64,000 nt of DNA from Arthrobotrys musiformis (Eukaryota; Ascomycota; Orbiliomycetes; Orbiliales; Orbiliaceae): the NCBI GenBank assembly GCA_036971715.1, contig JAVHJL010000007.1, positions 1,674,001 through 1,738,000 on the forward strand, read 5' to 3'. Shown here one piece after another: positions 54,306-64,000 of this stretch. Each line of letters begins with the position of its first letter. Within the stretch, counting starts at the first letter, position 1. The notes beneath the pieces are model-generated. The model had not been told where the DNA came from and did no database searches. It saw nothing but the letters and a program-made list of their open reading frames with translations. The translations under genes were made by a program, and so were the position numbers.

Positions 54306-57039
54306 CTATCTGTAGTTCGCTGGCGGCGGGTTTTGCCCAATGAAAATCCTCCTCTCGCGGCAAATTGTTTGCAACCAGAACTCGTCAGCCCCTGTTCCAG
54401 GCTTTGGTAGAACCTGCCCATTTGCTGTATACATGCATAGTTTAATATTGCCGTCCTGAGAAGATGCCCTTGCTTGAATGTCTTGGAATTCTGTGATCAG
54501 AGCTATTGGTGCTATCTTCCTTCTGGTACCATTTTCGTGCTGAATAAGTTCTATTCGTGTAGATCTCAGTGGCCTTTCTTGCGCACGTCTCCCGACGTTC
54601 TCAACCCCAGGCTCTATTTGGGCGGCTGTACCATTCTGTAAAAGCCTAGGAACCCTCCGAGCAAGTCTAGTACCATAAGATATGGTGCCACCTCTATTTG
54701 ACTTTCGTCTCTTGTGCCGGCCCAAACTGTCGGCGTCGGAGGCACTACTGGTAGGGCTATCTCCGGTACCTTGCGGCGAGGGTGACCTCACTACGCGCTT
54801 TCCCTTTGACCTAGCTAGTCTCACCTCTGGGTCTGCTGTTGCGGGCGGGACGGAGGAGTTTAATACCGGCTCGGGGGCGGTATTTTCCAATCCTCCTTCG
54901 TGTTCTTGTTGTTGGTCGATTCTTTCATCACCTCTCGCACTAGCTGACCTCTGAGAAACTCTTTCACGAGCTCCATTTACAGAATCATGACCTGTCTCTT
55001 CATCTTGTTGTCCCTCATCTTGTTGTCCCTCATCCGGGGGTTCTGTTTGGAACGCTTGACCGCTGTTTCCACGGTACCAAGACTCGCTGGAGCTGCCGAC
55101 TCCATCCATAATCGAATCTCTCTCCGCTCTACTCCCTTCTCGATTCCGAGGCTCTTCAAGAACGCCGAATAGGATATCCACGTCCCAAAACCGTCTTATA
55201 AACGTTTTTCTAGCTTCTATTGCCGTGACGCTGCCAAGAAAATGACTTAGTATTTCTGGGAGGTAAAGCTTTGCCCTATATCTCTTGAAGGAATCCATGA
55301 ACGGCCTGCCGGTCCTCCTAACTGGCGATTCCTCTTGTTCTTCGTGATCAATGTCAATTTTCGGTAAGCTTTCCATCTTAGTTCGAAGATGCTGAGAGAC
55401 CTTCTTGACAAGGTCGTTGAAGGCCCTAGATTCTGGATCAAGGCATTCTACGCTGCAGTCAATCAGCAATCTTCTTACATACTCTTCAATTGGCCTGCTG
55501 CGAAGCTTTTGCTCTACTTCTTCTGTTAAAATATTAAATCTTTTGAATAGCTCCGCCAGTTTATACATCACGACAGGATTGGTCTCCTTGACTTCGGCTT
55601 TGCACTGGCCCTTCTCCTTGCGCGGGCTTACACTACTGATATATGGGAAATGTCGTAAGGTGTATAGCCATATCTGCAGGTATGCACATTGAAAGTATGT
55701 AGCAGCGTCGCATTTTGCTTTAGGGCTCGAAGATAATTCGGACCACGTGTTAAACCTTGACTCCTCGAACTCAATCTCAATGTCCTTTGGGTCGAGTTGG
55801 AGGAGGTGCCCTTGCATACTTTGGCGAACAGTCAGCTTTTCATTTGGGGGGATAAGCCTTTTGATGCCAACCACACAGGCTTCGAGTAATTTGAGATCGT
55901 CGAAAAATGTCCGTAGCGATGGAATGGCGTCGTTGTACCCAATTAGTTTGTTCCATATGGACTCTCTTTCGCTTGCTGAGAACAAAGAGAAAATTTCACC
56001 TGCCCGAAAAAGCTTTTGTAGAGCATCTAGATCGGCTACTGATCGGGGATCTAGTGAAGTTATCTTATCAACTGTCACAGGATCTAAGTCCTCTCCATCG
56101 CAGCCTCGTAGCAGAGGCCCCCAAAATTTATCAATATGCCGCAAATAATGTATAATTTCCTAGATATTACGACATTAATGGTTGTGCGTGGAAAATAGGT
56201 AAGACTGCAGCAATCTGTGGGCCCCGGGGCCTCCAAAACAGCAACAAACGAATGGTATTCGGGAAGTACCTCTGTACACTTAATGCTCAATAAGCGATGA
56301 AACGAGCCTAATTGAATGCAGTACCATAGACCTCGATACGGAAGAAGCTGCCTAAAGGCTTCGGTAGTAGTATGAAGTCTAAGCAATTGTTTTAGGTCAT
56401 TCCTCTTCGATTTTGTTAACCTGGCCCACCATTTTTTAGCTGAAGCCACATCGTCCTGGAAGAAGAGAATCCGTCTAAAGATTTCACCGTCCAGGAAGCC
56501 TTGTGAATTATCGAAGCTGTCCCTCAATTCCTCGTATATTAGTTTTTCATGACCTAGTTTATTTTTAGACCGATTAAACTTAATTATACAAAATACCCAG
56601 CTGCGGGCGGTGATGGATGGAGCTATTAAGGGTCGGGATTAATATTTACCATACCTTTTCGATACACCCTCGCAACCCACCACCGATTCTGCGGGGCTAA
56701 AATTCTTGCAGCTACAAGGCGATGGTGCCCGTATATGCATTCGACGTTTGGGATGTCCCCTAAAAGTTGCAGCGTTTCCAACCTAAGTGCAGACTTGTGA
56801 CCCTCATTCAAGGTCATCTCATCAACGACCACTCCGACATGATGGCTCGCTTCAAGCCGCAGGCATCCCTCTGTCCGAAAGATACCCTCTAAACGAGCGA
56901 TATTTTTCGCATCCAAGTCACATCTGTTTTTCGTTTTGATTTTGGATAGCGGTATCTTGGCAGTGCCGAGGAAAGATGCTGATTCGAGCGCATACCTTTG
57001 CTTCTCAAAGTTTTGGGCGATAACTTGTGAAAAGGCCAT
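54306..57039 (-). CDS. DUF3723 family protein, 840 aa, three exons
   Basis: Exons 57039-56655, 56553-56270 and 56159-54306. Introns are 101 nt (GTATGG..AAACTAG, phase 1) and 110 nt (GTACTT..ATCTAG, phase 0). The start is ATG 57039. Residues about 60-120 have a ParB-like-looking motif (IYGHHRLVAARIL, then WWVARVY); after the first splice comes DGEIFRRI, WWARLTKSKRNDLKQLL, AFRQLLPYRGLWYCIQLG and EEIIHYLRHIDKFW, which are hallmarks of DUF3723 as I know it from Pezizomycotina. The last third is disordered, with EGQQDEGQQDEE repeats and nuclear-type basic clusters (GRHKRRKSNRGG). No biochemical function is established for DUF3723; the family is recurrent cargo of Starship elements. It is divergent from the patatin gene at 57705. 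Confidence 0.88.
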
Positions 57040-57704
57040 GGTAGCAATATGCCAGAGTTTCGTGCGCACGGCCGTTTAGCTTACGCTTGATCTCGACGAG
57101 GTGAGAACACTAAGACATAGGGATACGTATGTATATGTGTTAAAGCTGGCTGGTTCCTCTCTTTAGTTCTCTTTAAGGGCCTCGACGAAGGTGGTCTTGG
57201 TCTCGTACTAGTAGCTAGTAGTTGAACCCCCACAAACTGAGTACTCACGTCGATATTTTGATTTCATGACAAGGGTTGAAAGTATCGGACCTACAAAATT
57301 GAACTCTGTCCTATGTAGCAGGTAGTGCAATTCTACATGTAGGCGTAAATATTTGTGTATGCATTGAAAGATACTTCCTGCAGCTGATCAAATGTTGTCG
57401 CGCTAGCCCGGTTGCACAAAAGTGTTCTGGCAAGATGCAATGACTAGGATTTTGCAACACTGGAGTCATGTGTTGTATGGTGTCCAGATCCTGGCATTTG
57501 TATAAAGAGCCTCGAATAATACCTGCCCAGCGCTCTAGATCTGATATCGTAACGTATAACGCCCACACACGCGCACAGCCCTTCCTTGAACTTAAATACT
57601 AATATAGCTGTGAATTTGAACCAATTAGCGATATCGAAAGTAACATAGGGATTCTTACTGTAGAACAAGCAGTTTTCTACAGGCCACATTTTCATAGCAG
57701 TATT
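57040..57704. other. Shared divergent promoter region
   Basis: 665 nt between the DUF3723 and patatin-like starts. A 106-codon frame antisense to the patatin start (57444-57764) is rejected. A short CTAGTAG run lies near 57208. Confidence 0.55.
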
Positions 57705-60700
57705 ATGGCCTGCGACCACTCTGGGTGGATCGATATCCATTGGCTCGACCCAGTACGACGGCATGAGGTAGCCCTCGTTAATTATAATCGCTTACAATCA
57801 TTGAGTACGAAGGAGTTCGATGGCAACAACCCAGTCCTTCTCGCGACATTTTTTGAGGGGCCATTCTCAAATCACTACATACGAGGAGTGGCATCAGGCC
57901 CCACTTCTCCAGGAGCATCCTGGGCGGCTCTTTATCATCATAAGAGAGCCACTGTTGATGATGTACAGCTTTTAGTAGCTCAGGTCAACGTCAGGACCTC
58001 GATCCCTCGCATTTTCCATGACGATATACCCCCTCCATGTCATACCTATCTTCGCTCCCCGCTCCATTGGACTCCTAAAAGCGCCAGCGGGCTTACAGAC
58101 ATGGCCTTTGAAATTCTCGTATATCCTCTAACCGATATATTTTGCTTTTTTGCAGATGACTTCGGAGGACTAGTCGGATTAAGTCATTTTCTCGGTCGTT
58201 TCTCGACCTTTATAGGGGTGAAAGGTGTCAAAGCCCGAGCTGTCGTATTTACAACCTCGAAATCCGCGGAAGGATATCTAATACCGAGAGAGTTCTCTGT
58301 TATATTTTCTGCGGTAACTATCTTTTCTCTCGACATGAAAAGCCCACGTTTCTTAGCCGACATTACAAATATAATCATTGCGGAGATGAGGAAGGCGAGC
58401 ATCGCGCTGAAAATCAATCGAACTCTATTCTCTGCATTTCAGCTGGATGAATTGTTTCAACAAGTTTCCAAGCGATACGCCAAGGGATATGTCGCCCCCA
58501 TAAGCCTAATCCAAACGGCGCGAACACACAACCCTATCCCACCCGGATATGTCAAACATATCCGAGCCATGTTATCTTTTTGCCAACCGTTGACAAAGGA
58601 CTGGAGATCGCGCATTGCTGTAACGATTGCAGCGTCGTTTTTCAACGAATGGTCATCGATGGATCCTCAAGGTGAGTCTGCGCCATTTTACCGCTAGAGC
58701 TCGAGTCACACTTGAAAGGTCCACCTAAAGCTAAGGTCTACCATCGCGTATGGAATAGTTTTTCGCGCCGAAGATATATTCGACATATTGTATCGGCCAA
58801 TCTACTCTTCCACCGTAAATAGTACATTTCCAGATTCCGTTCTCCTCCAAAAGAGGTACTTGCAGATTGAGGATGAAATCAAAGGCGAGTTTTGCAGGCT
58901 TGTAAATATCTTTCGGACTGGTACTCGAGATTATCGAGACATCCAGCGTGATGTCTTCAAAGGCCTTGAAGAATTTCGTCTAGCCCTTAAGGATCAAAGC
59001 ACCTGCTTCGGCTGCCTCTGTCGAAACGTCGAGTTGCAATTTACTTGTAGACATGCATTATGCGAATCGTGCATTTTGTACTTCGGAATATCGCATGGCC
59101 GATATGCCTATCGGCTGCCTGATTGCCCCTTCTGTTCCAAGAAATTAAGTTTAATATATAGGGTCAAGCCTCCTACAGCCGGTGTGAGAGTACTTTCCAT
59201 TGATGGTGGGGGCGTCAGAGGAATTGTGCCCCTTCAGTTACTTCGAAAGGTCGAAGCTGCACTTGGGCTCCCGGTCGCAGTACAAGATTTATTTGACATT
59301 GCTTTCGGAACTAGCTCAGGTATTCCTCCAATTTCTGTAATTCGCTTCTTAAGCAGACGACCATATTTCTACTAACACGGTTCAATAGGTGGCATAATTG
59401 TTTTTGGATTGTTGCTAAACGGGTGGAGTCTCAAAACATGCGAAGAGATGTTTGTGCAAACAGCTTCCGCCGCTTTCAGGCCACGGACAAAGTTTCTCGG
59501 GCTCCCCATAGTCAGCGCCTTCCAGCGGGGCTTAGTATCTTATCTAAAAGATAGCTACTATTGTGAGAAGGGATTATCTCAGGCATTAGAGTCAACATTT
59601 GGGCTTGAGAGATCGTTAACAAGTCCGTCCCACGCCTGCGAGGTCGGTTGCAAAGTAGGGGTTACTGTCGCTGTCGCTACAGATGCTTCTCCTCGAATTA
59701 TGACAAGCTATGGACCTCCCTCTCGCAGTGGGGAAAACAAAGGTATTCCCAACACAGTCAACAACGCAACTCCTCAGTGTGCTCTTCAAGCTGCCGGCAT
59801 GCCCGAGTAGCTAGGCTATATGATCACGAAGAGCGCAACCTTTTTTGCTGGCGTTCGCTAACGTTATAAAATTGCGCCTCATATAAAGGCTACTCCCAGG
59901 TTGAACCCAGGAACAAAGTTCTAATTGTTGATGCGTATGTGATTAAGAACCCGAACTCGGAAATACTAGCCACTAACCAGGTTCCTCAAATTTATAACTA
60001 GAGCGCTGTCAACGTCTGCCGCACCATGGTGAGTCAAACCAGTTGAAGTAGTACAAGGACGTAAATATTTAGCGGCGTGGCTAAAACTTGGTGTGTGCTC
60101 AGGTACTTCAAAGCGCACCAAATTGCCGGTGTAGGTGAATTCATGGATGGGGGGGTCTGGAAGAACAACCCAACAGAGATCGCTCTTTCCGAGGCCGAGG
60201 GGCTTTGGCCGGAATCGAAAGTCGATATGATTGTCTCCTTGGGAACTGGAACTGGACTACAGAACGGAAGTGAAGATTCAGCGAACAAGATTTCGGGCTC
60301 GGGCGTTTTTGGAAGAAGCTTTTTATCGAGACTTTATAAATCTTTTATGAGCTCTCTAGACGGGGAAAACGTTTGGAATGACCTTCGGAGCCGAATGTCT
60401 AGCGAGCAAAGACAGGTCTGCTTTCGACTCAACACATTTTTCAGCGAATCTATTCCACGCCTCGATGATTTTTCAAAGCTTCCAACAATGAAAGCGATAG
60501 CGGCGGAACAGCGGGCTGATCAAGTTTCGGTAATATCAGAGCTTTCACAAGTCATCTTATGCACGATGTTCTATGCGGAGCTCGAGCGCGCCCCTCAACA
60601 TTGCGATGGCGCGTACGAATGTGATTTTGTTATTAGGTGCCGATGGGACCACGACAAAGTGGTGGCCAAAGCGACGTTGGCACAGCTCCAACAACGGAAA

Positions 60701-60982
60701 TATTTGTTTTTCGTCAATGACACCCATGTGGTTCCCCTTCCACACATAGCCTCATTTAGCGAGTTTTCTATCCCAGTGCGAATCATGCTGCCATCCCTGG
60801 CGACAGATTGTTATATCCGGATTGGCAATAATATTGGCGACGCCAAGGATATAAGTGGTTTCCCAGTCCACCCCCAAAAGCTCCTACAGTTGCAAGGACA
60901 GACCTCGAGTTTTCGGCGAAGTGCGTTTCCTGTACCTACACGAAGGCTGCGAAGTGGTGCAAAAAGGCAGCGTTTGTCCTAG
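57705..60982 (+). CDS. Patatin-like phospholipase with RING-type finger, multi-exon
   Basis: Exons 57705-58671, 58759-59319, 59389-59742, then a short exon from 59811, one ending 60028, and 60103-60982. Junctions at 58672-58758 (GTGAGT), 59320-59388 (GTATTC, branch ACTAAC), 59743-59810 and 60029-60102 (GTGAGT..GCTCAG) keep frame. The join between 59851 and 60000 is unresolved: I find no clean splice. The N part (about 320 aa) is a conserved-looking domain (IFCFFADDFGGL). A Cys/His finger follows (CFGCLC..CRHALCESC..CPFC), then the patatin core: DGGGVRGI oxyanion motif, nucleophile GTSSGG split by an intron, and DGG of the catalytic dyad. Patatins are acyl hydrolases with a Ser-Asp dyad; fungal relatives include heterokaryon-incompatibility proteins. 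The C-terminal end is basic (RRLRSGAKRQR). Confidence 0.85.
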
Positions 60983-61868
60983 TTCTATTGGGGAACAGGA
61001 CGGCAGAATAGGACGGCAGACTCAATGCAGCCATGTGCATATGTGAGAGTCGTATGCTCGAGCGCCGCTAGTTCTCATTACAGCTGTTTCAGTTGGATGT
61101 TTCAATCTTGCTCGTACGTTGTGTATATATATGCGTATACAGTCTAGTTATGTCAAACCTCATGTATGCATGTTTAGTGGTCGGTGTTGTCACCTAGCGA
61201 ATACCCTGGATTCGAGGCGAGCCAATACCGTCCCTTGCCAACAAGGATCCCCTGTAGGAAACCTTCTCTCGTCAGCGGCATATATTGTGACGTCAAAATA
61301 GGAAATTTCGAACGACGCTACACAAATGAAAATGAAGGGAACAACCTGCACACGGCTAAATATCGGAATGGAATCCATTGAGGCTAGGAGTGTGACCCCG
61401 CTTTCCAAATCGATACTCTAGGCAAAAAATAGGCAGCTCAAGTGTCTGATTCGTAGCAAAAACTATTGTCACATGTCGGCAAATGCTTCAAGCGTAACGG
61501 CGCGCACGTACATAGGAAGTCAGTTATCGGTGGCCACACAATTGCGCAGTGGAAAACAGAATCTGAAATTTAATTGGATCATTGTCCCAGCAGAACTAGC
61601 CCCATAATCAACATTTCCAACAAAACACATATGCACATATTTCTTCAATTTGCTTCTCCCAAATACATGCAGTCGCGTAGAGCTCTAGAGGCATTCAGTC
61701 ACAACAAGGTGGACAAAACAAATGCCTAACAAATGTTGCGCGAAACAAAAGACTATTGGCATTTTGGGGGTGATAGAGAAGAGAAAAGCAATGACAAAAG
61801 AAAAAGAAAGAACTTGCGAAAGCTAGAAAACTCTTATGAATATCGGATGGCTAGATTCGGAAAAGCCC
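60983..61868. other. Intergenic between convergent genes
   Basis: A short tandem duplication, GACGGCAGAATAG/GACGGCAGACTC, lies at about 61000-61024, just after the patatin stop. No gene seen. Confidence 0.55.
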
Positions 61869-62792
61869 TTATGCATCTCCCTGGTCCTGTAGAGTAATTG
61901 CTGAGTTTGCTTCAATTGCAATACTTGAGAAACCAAATCCCCTATCTCTGCTATCAGTTTGATCCAGAACCGTGCCCGACTGTAGGTCGCTGACCAGCTT
62001 CCCAACATCGCAAACGTCCTGCTCTGGCTGGGGTTGCGAGACGGCCCCCCCTCCTTCCAAGAGCTTGATATGATCGAGCAAGATCTTTTCATGCCATTGC
62101 AAAGACTCGATTTGCTCCATTGCCTGGCGGTTCTGGCATTTGAGACTTTTTTGCTCACGAGAGAGCTCTTCTAAATGCGCGGAAGCCTTGAAAAGTTGGT
62201 TGTCTTGCTCCTTTACCTTTTTTCGCAGCTTTTCGACCTCCGTTAGCTTTAGACGATATGCGCTAAAAGAGAGCTGCCGTCTCTGGAACGTTTCGGTGTT
62301 TCGGTATTCACGCCAAGCCTCATTCATAATTTGAGATCGTAAGGCAGCAATTTCGTCTGACTGGTTACCGTTCAAGGAGGCGAGGCGTCGGACTTGGAGG
62401 GACAGGCTTTGTATTTGCCCATGACACTGTTGTACCTCGTGTATTAGGGATTTATTGAGCATGTCTGTTTGTTTGGCGGTCTCTTCCATTTGCAGGCACT
62501 GATCTTGAAGCGCTTGGCCATTCTCCATTTGGTGTGCGAGCTCTACCTGGAGGCAAATGACATCTTCACTGTTATACAGTGACGGAAGAGCGGATCTCCC
62601 TCCTGATGCTCTGGTAAAGCCTAAGGCGGAGCTATAGTCCTCGTCCCTATCGTTGATATGACTTTCTAGTTGTTGTTGGATGGTTTTGGGGTGTGGTGTG
62701 TGGTGGATTGGGGCCGGAGCAATTGGCCTTAGGATACACGTTTGGCCCTCGCGATTTGTTAGGAGCTCGGGAAATCTACTGTTTGGGGGCAT
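61869..62792 (-). CDS. Long coiled-coil protein, 307 aa
   Basis: The start is the ATG at 62790-62792 (MPPNSRFPELL); the frame extends 48 codons upstream without another ATG. Residues 1-80 are polar and disordered. Residues about 85-260 are nearly continuous coiled coil (VELAHQMENGQALQDQCLQM, then VEKLRKKVKEQDNQLFKASA and EKILLDHIKLLE). The last 45 residues are again disordered. No motor, membrane or enzymatic motif. A scaffold role is all that can be said. The neighbour at 63222 is also a coiled-coil gene on the same strand. Confidence 0.82.
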   Translation of the reverse strand: MPPNSRFPELLTNREGQTCILRPIAPAPIHHTPHPKTIQQQLESHINDRDEDYSSALGFTRASGGRSALPSLYNSEDVICLQVELAHQMENGQALQDQCLQMEETAKQTDMLNKSLIHEVQQCHGQIQSLSLQVRRLASLNGNQSDEIAALRSQIMNEAWREYRNTETFQRRQLSFSAYRLKLTEVEKLRKKVKEQDNQLFKASAHLEELSREQKSLKCQNRQAMEQIESLQWHEKILLDHIKLLEGGGAVSQPQPEQDVCDVGKLVSDLQSGTVLDQTDSRDRGFGFSSIAIEANSAITLQDQGDA

Positions 62793-63221
62793 CTTCTCGG
62801 TCTGGTGCTCTGAATGTATATATTTACTCGAAGACGACGGGATAGATTGTTGACAGGTTATAGACGTTCCAATAATAAAAGCTGACAGCTCACGAATGTA
62901 ATTTGATCTTTTTCGCGCTCCTAACGGTGCCTGCAACTAATATTATAATTTGGCAATATGTTTAATTCGCGGTCGAATCAAGCCGATTATATAGAGAAAG
63001 GCGCGGCTGATATCAGCGGGAGCCCTGAAGGTTCTGCTCCATGGAACTATGTACAAATTTGAAACTGTAATAGACGAACGTCCATATGGACGGTACAAGC
63101 CAAGGCCAAAATACCAATGAGTACAATTAAGAGCTATTTCAAAAGTTCAAGTCCCAACTCTCTGTGAAAACGGTCGGCGTAGTAGGATTTTGGGAAGGTC
63201 AGATATGACAGCGTACTCAAT
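62793..63221. other. Promoter region of the 61869 gene
   Basis: Nothing coding seen; TATATATTTA lies at 62817-62826. Confidence 0.55.
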
Positions 63222-64000
63222 TTACCTCCGCATTTGCTGTCCATTCGCAATCTCTCTAGATCTGTTGGAACGTAGGTTTAAAAGGTTATTAACCCGTGTT
63301 ATGTCTTTTTTGATTTGGTCTAGATATGGACTTGTTTCGCGACAAAACTGTGCTGTGAGCTGAAGATCCCTGTGTTTTTGTTAGTTTGAGTTGTGTAATT
63401 CCAACAAAACCGCAAGTTGAAACATACGATTCGATATTCTCAATTCTGTTTAACAAAAGTGTGTCAGATCCGATACGTATCTTACCAGTATTAATTTCTT
63501 CTTCGAGAATACGTGGCTTACCTTTCATTGAATGCGGAGATATCGCCCCGAAATTTGCTTATGCTAGTTTATATTATGCATATCCGTCAATTCTATCGAT
63601 CTCACCATTTGCCCTAAATCATGATGGTCCCCAATTTTAGCTTACTCTTGCGAAAGCTCCTCCATTTTTGCGGTCAGATCAAGGTTAGAACTACAACAAT
63701 ATCGTTAGAGCCACTATCAAATGATTAGGTTTTTGTCACGGTGTCGGGTTTGCAAAATTGAACATACCCTCCCGGAGACTTGGTGACCTCACGGCTGAGA
63801 ACCTGTATCGTGTTCTCTTGTGCCTCCACTTTCTTTTTTAGAGCGAATATTGTCTCCAAAGCACTACTTAGTTTCTCTTCGTGGTCTTGGAGTACTGCCG
63901 GCATATCGGCCAGTAAGAGGGTCTGGGCGATTTTGCGGGCGGGTGGTCTCCCAGCCGAAGACCCACCACCGCCGCCGAATTGTGAAATGTTGTAATCATC
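63222..64000 (-). CDS. Coiled-coil protein, C-terminal part, four visible exons (runs off right edge)
   Basis: Exons 64000-63768 (enters from the edge), 63690-63646, 63563-63522 and 63369-63222. Introns are 77 nt (GTATGT..GTTGTAG, branch CTCTAAC, phase 2), 82 nt (GTAAGC..AACTAG, phase 2) and 152 nt (GTAAGC..ACACAG, branch ACTAAC, phase 2); all three share phase 2 and keep frame. Visible residues: a Gly-rich stretch (FGGGGGSSAGRPP), a coiled coil (LSSALETIFALKKKVEAQEN), two tiny exons, and a helical end (LDQIKKDITRVNNLLNL). The repeated phase and small exon size suggest growth by exon duplication. Function unknown. Confidence 0.7.

Noticed and set aside
57444..57764. 106-codon minus-strand ATG frame
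   Set aside because: Overlaps the start of the patatin gene antisense; no support.

Overview
The window looks like an accessory, fast-evolving stretch of a filamentous ascomycete nuclear genome (Pezizomycotina is my inference). The evidence is split genes with short introns (about 44-150 nt, GTRNGT-like donors, CTRAY-like branch sites close to the acceptor), TATA boxes upstream of several starts, GC near 45-50%, and the families present: DUF3723, patatin-like phospholipase with a RING-type finger, FHA-kinase, F-box/LRR and chromodomain-like proteins. I found no housekeeping gene, tRNA, rRNA, CRISPR array or intact transposase. Many genes were assembled by joining exons by eye; each joined model is frame-consistent but untested.

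Layout. 0-8.6 kb: a nuclear-type protein cut by the left edge, a small two-exon gene, an FHA-protein kinase with an AT-hook tail, and a coiled-coil membrane protein. 10.6-33 kb: a cluster of small genes dominated by one lineage-specific family (11.2, 14.2, 14.7, 18.0, 19.1, 22.4, 23.0, 29.3 and perhaps 32.9 kb). Its members share a phase-0 intron in at least four copies and a chromodomain-like pattern, and are interleaved with coiled-coil proteins and an orphan 417-aa protein. 31-50 kb: F-box proteins (31.3, 43.4 with a frameshift, 47.8 kb), an LPLEL/TPR-type protein (45.1 kb), a clear chromodomain-like protein (40 kb) and orphans. 35.6-40 kb carries degenerate TAGTAGG repeats and a dispersed block repeat. 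50-64 kb: an orphan nuclear-type protein, a Cys/His-rich mini-protein, a six-pass membrane protein, a DUF3723 gene, a patatin-RING gene and two coiled-coil genes.

How it may work together. DUF3723 and patatin-like genes lie head to head about 0.67 kb apart; both families are recurrent cargo of Starship giant transposons, so part of the window may derive from such cargo, although no captain recombinase is visible. The chromodomain-like family, FHA-kinase and NLS-bearing orphans point to nuclear/chromatin roles, and the F-box set to ubiquitin targeting. These functional links are inference.
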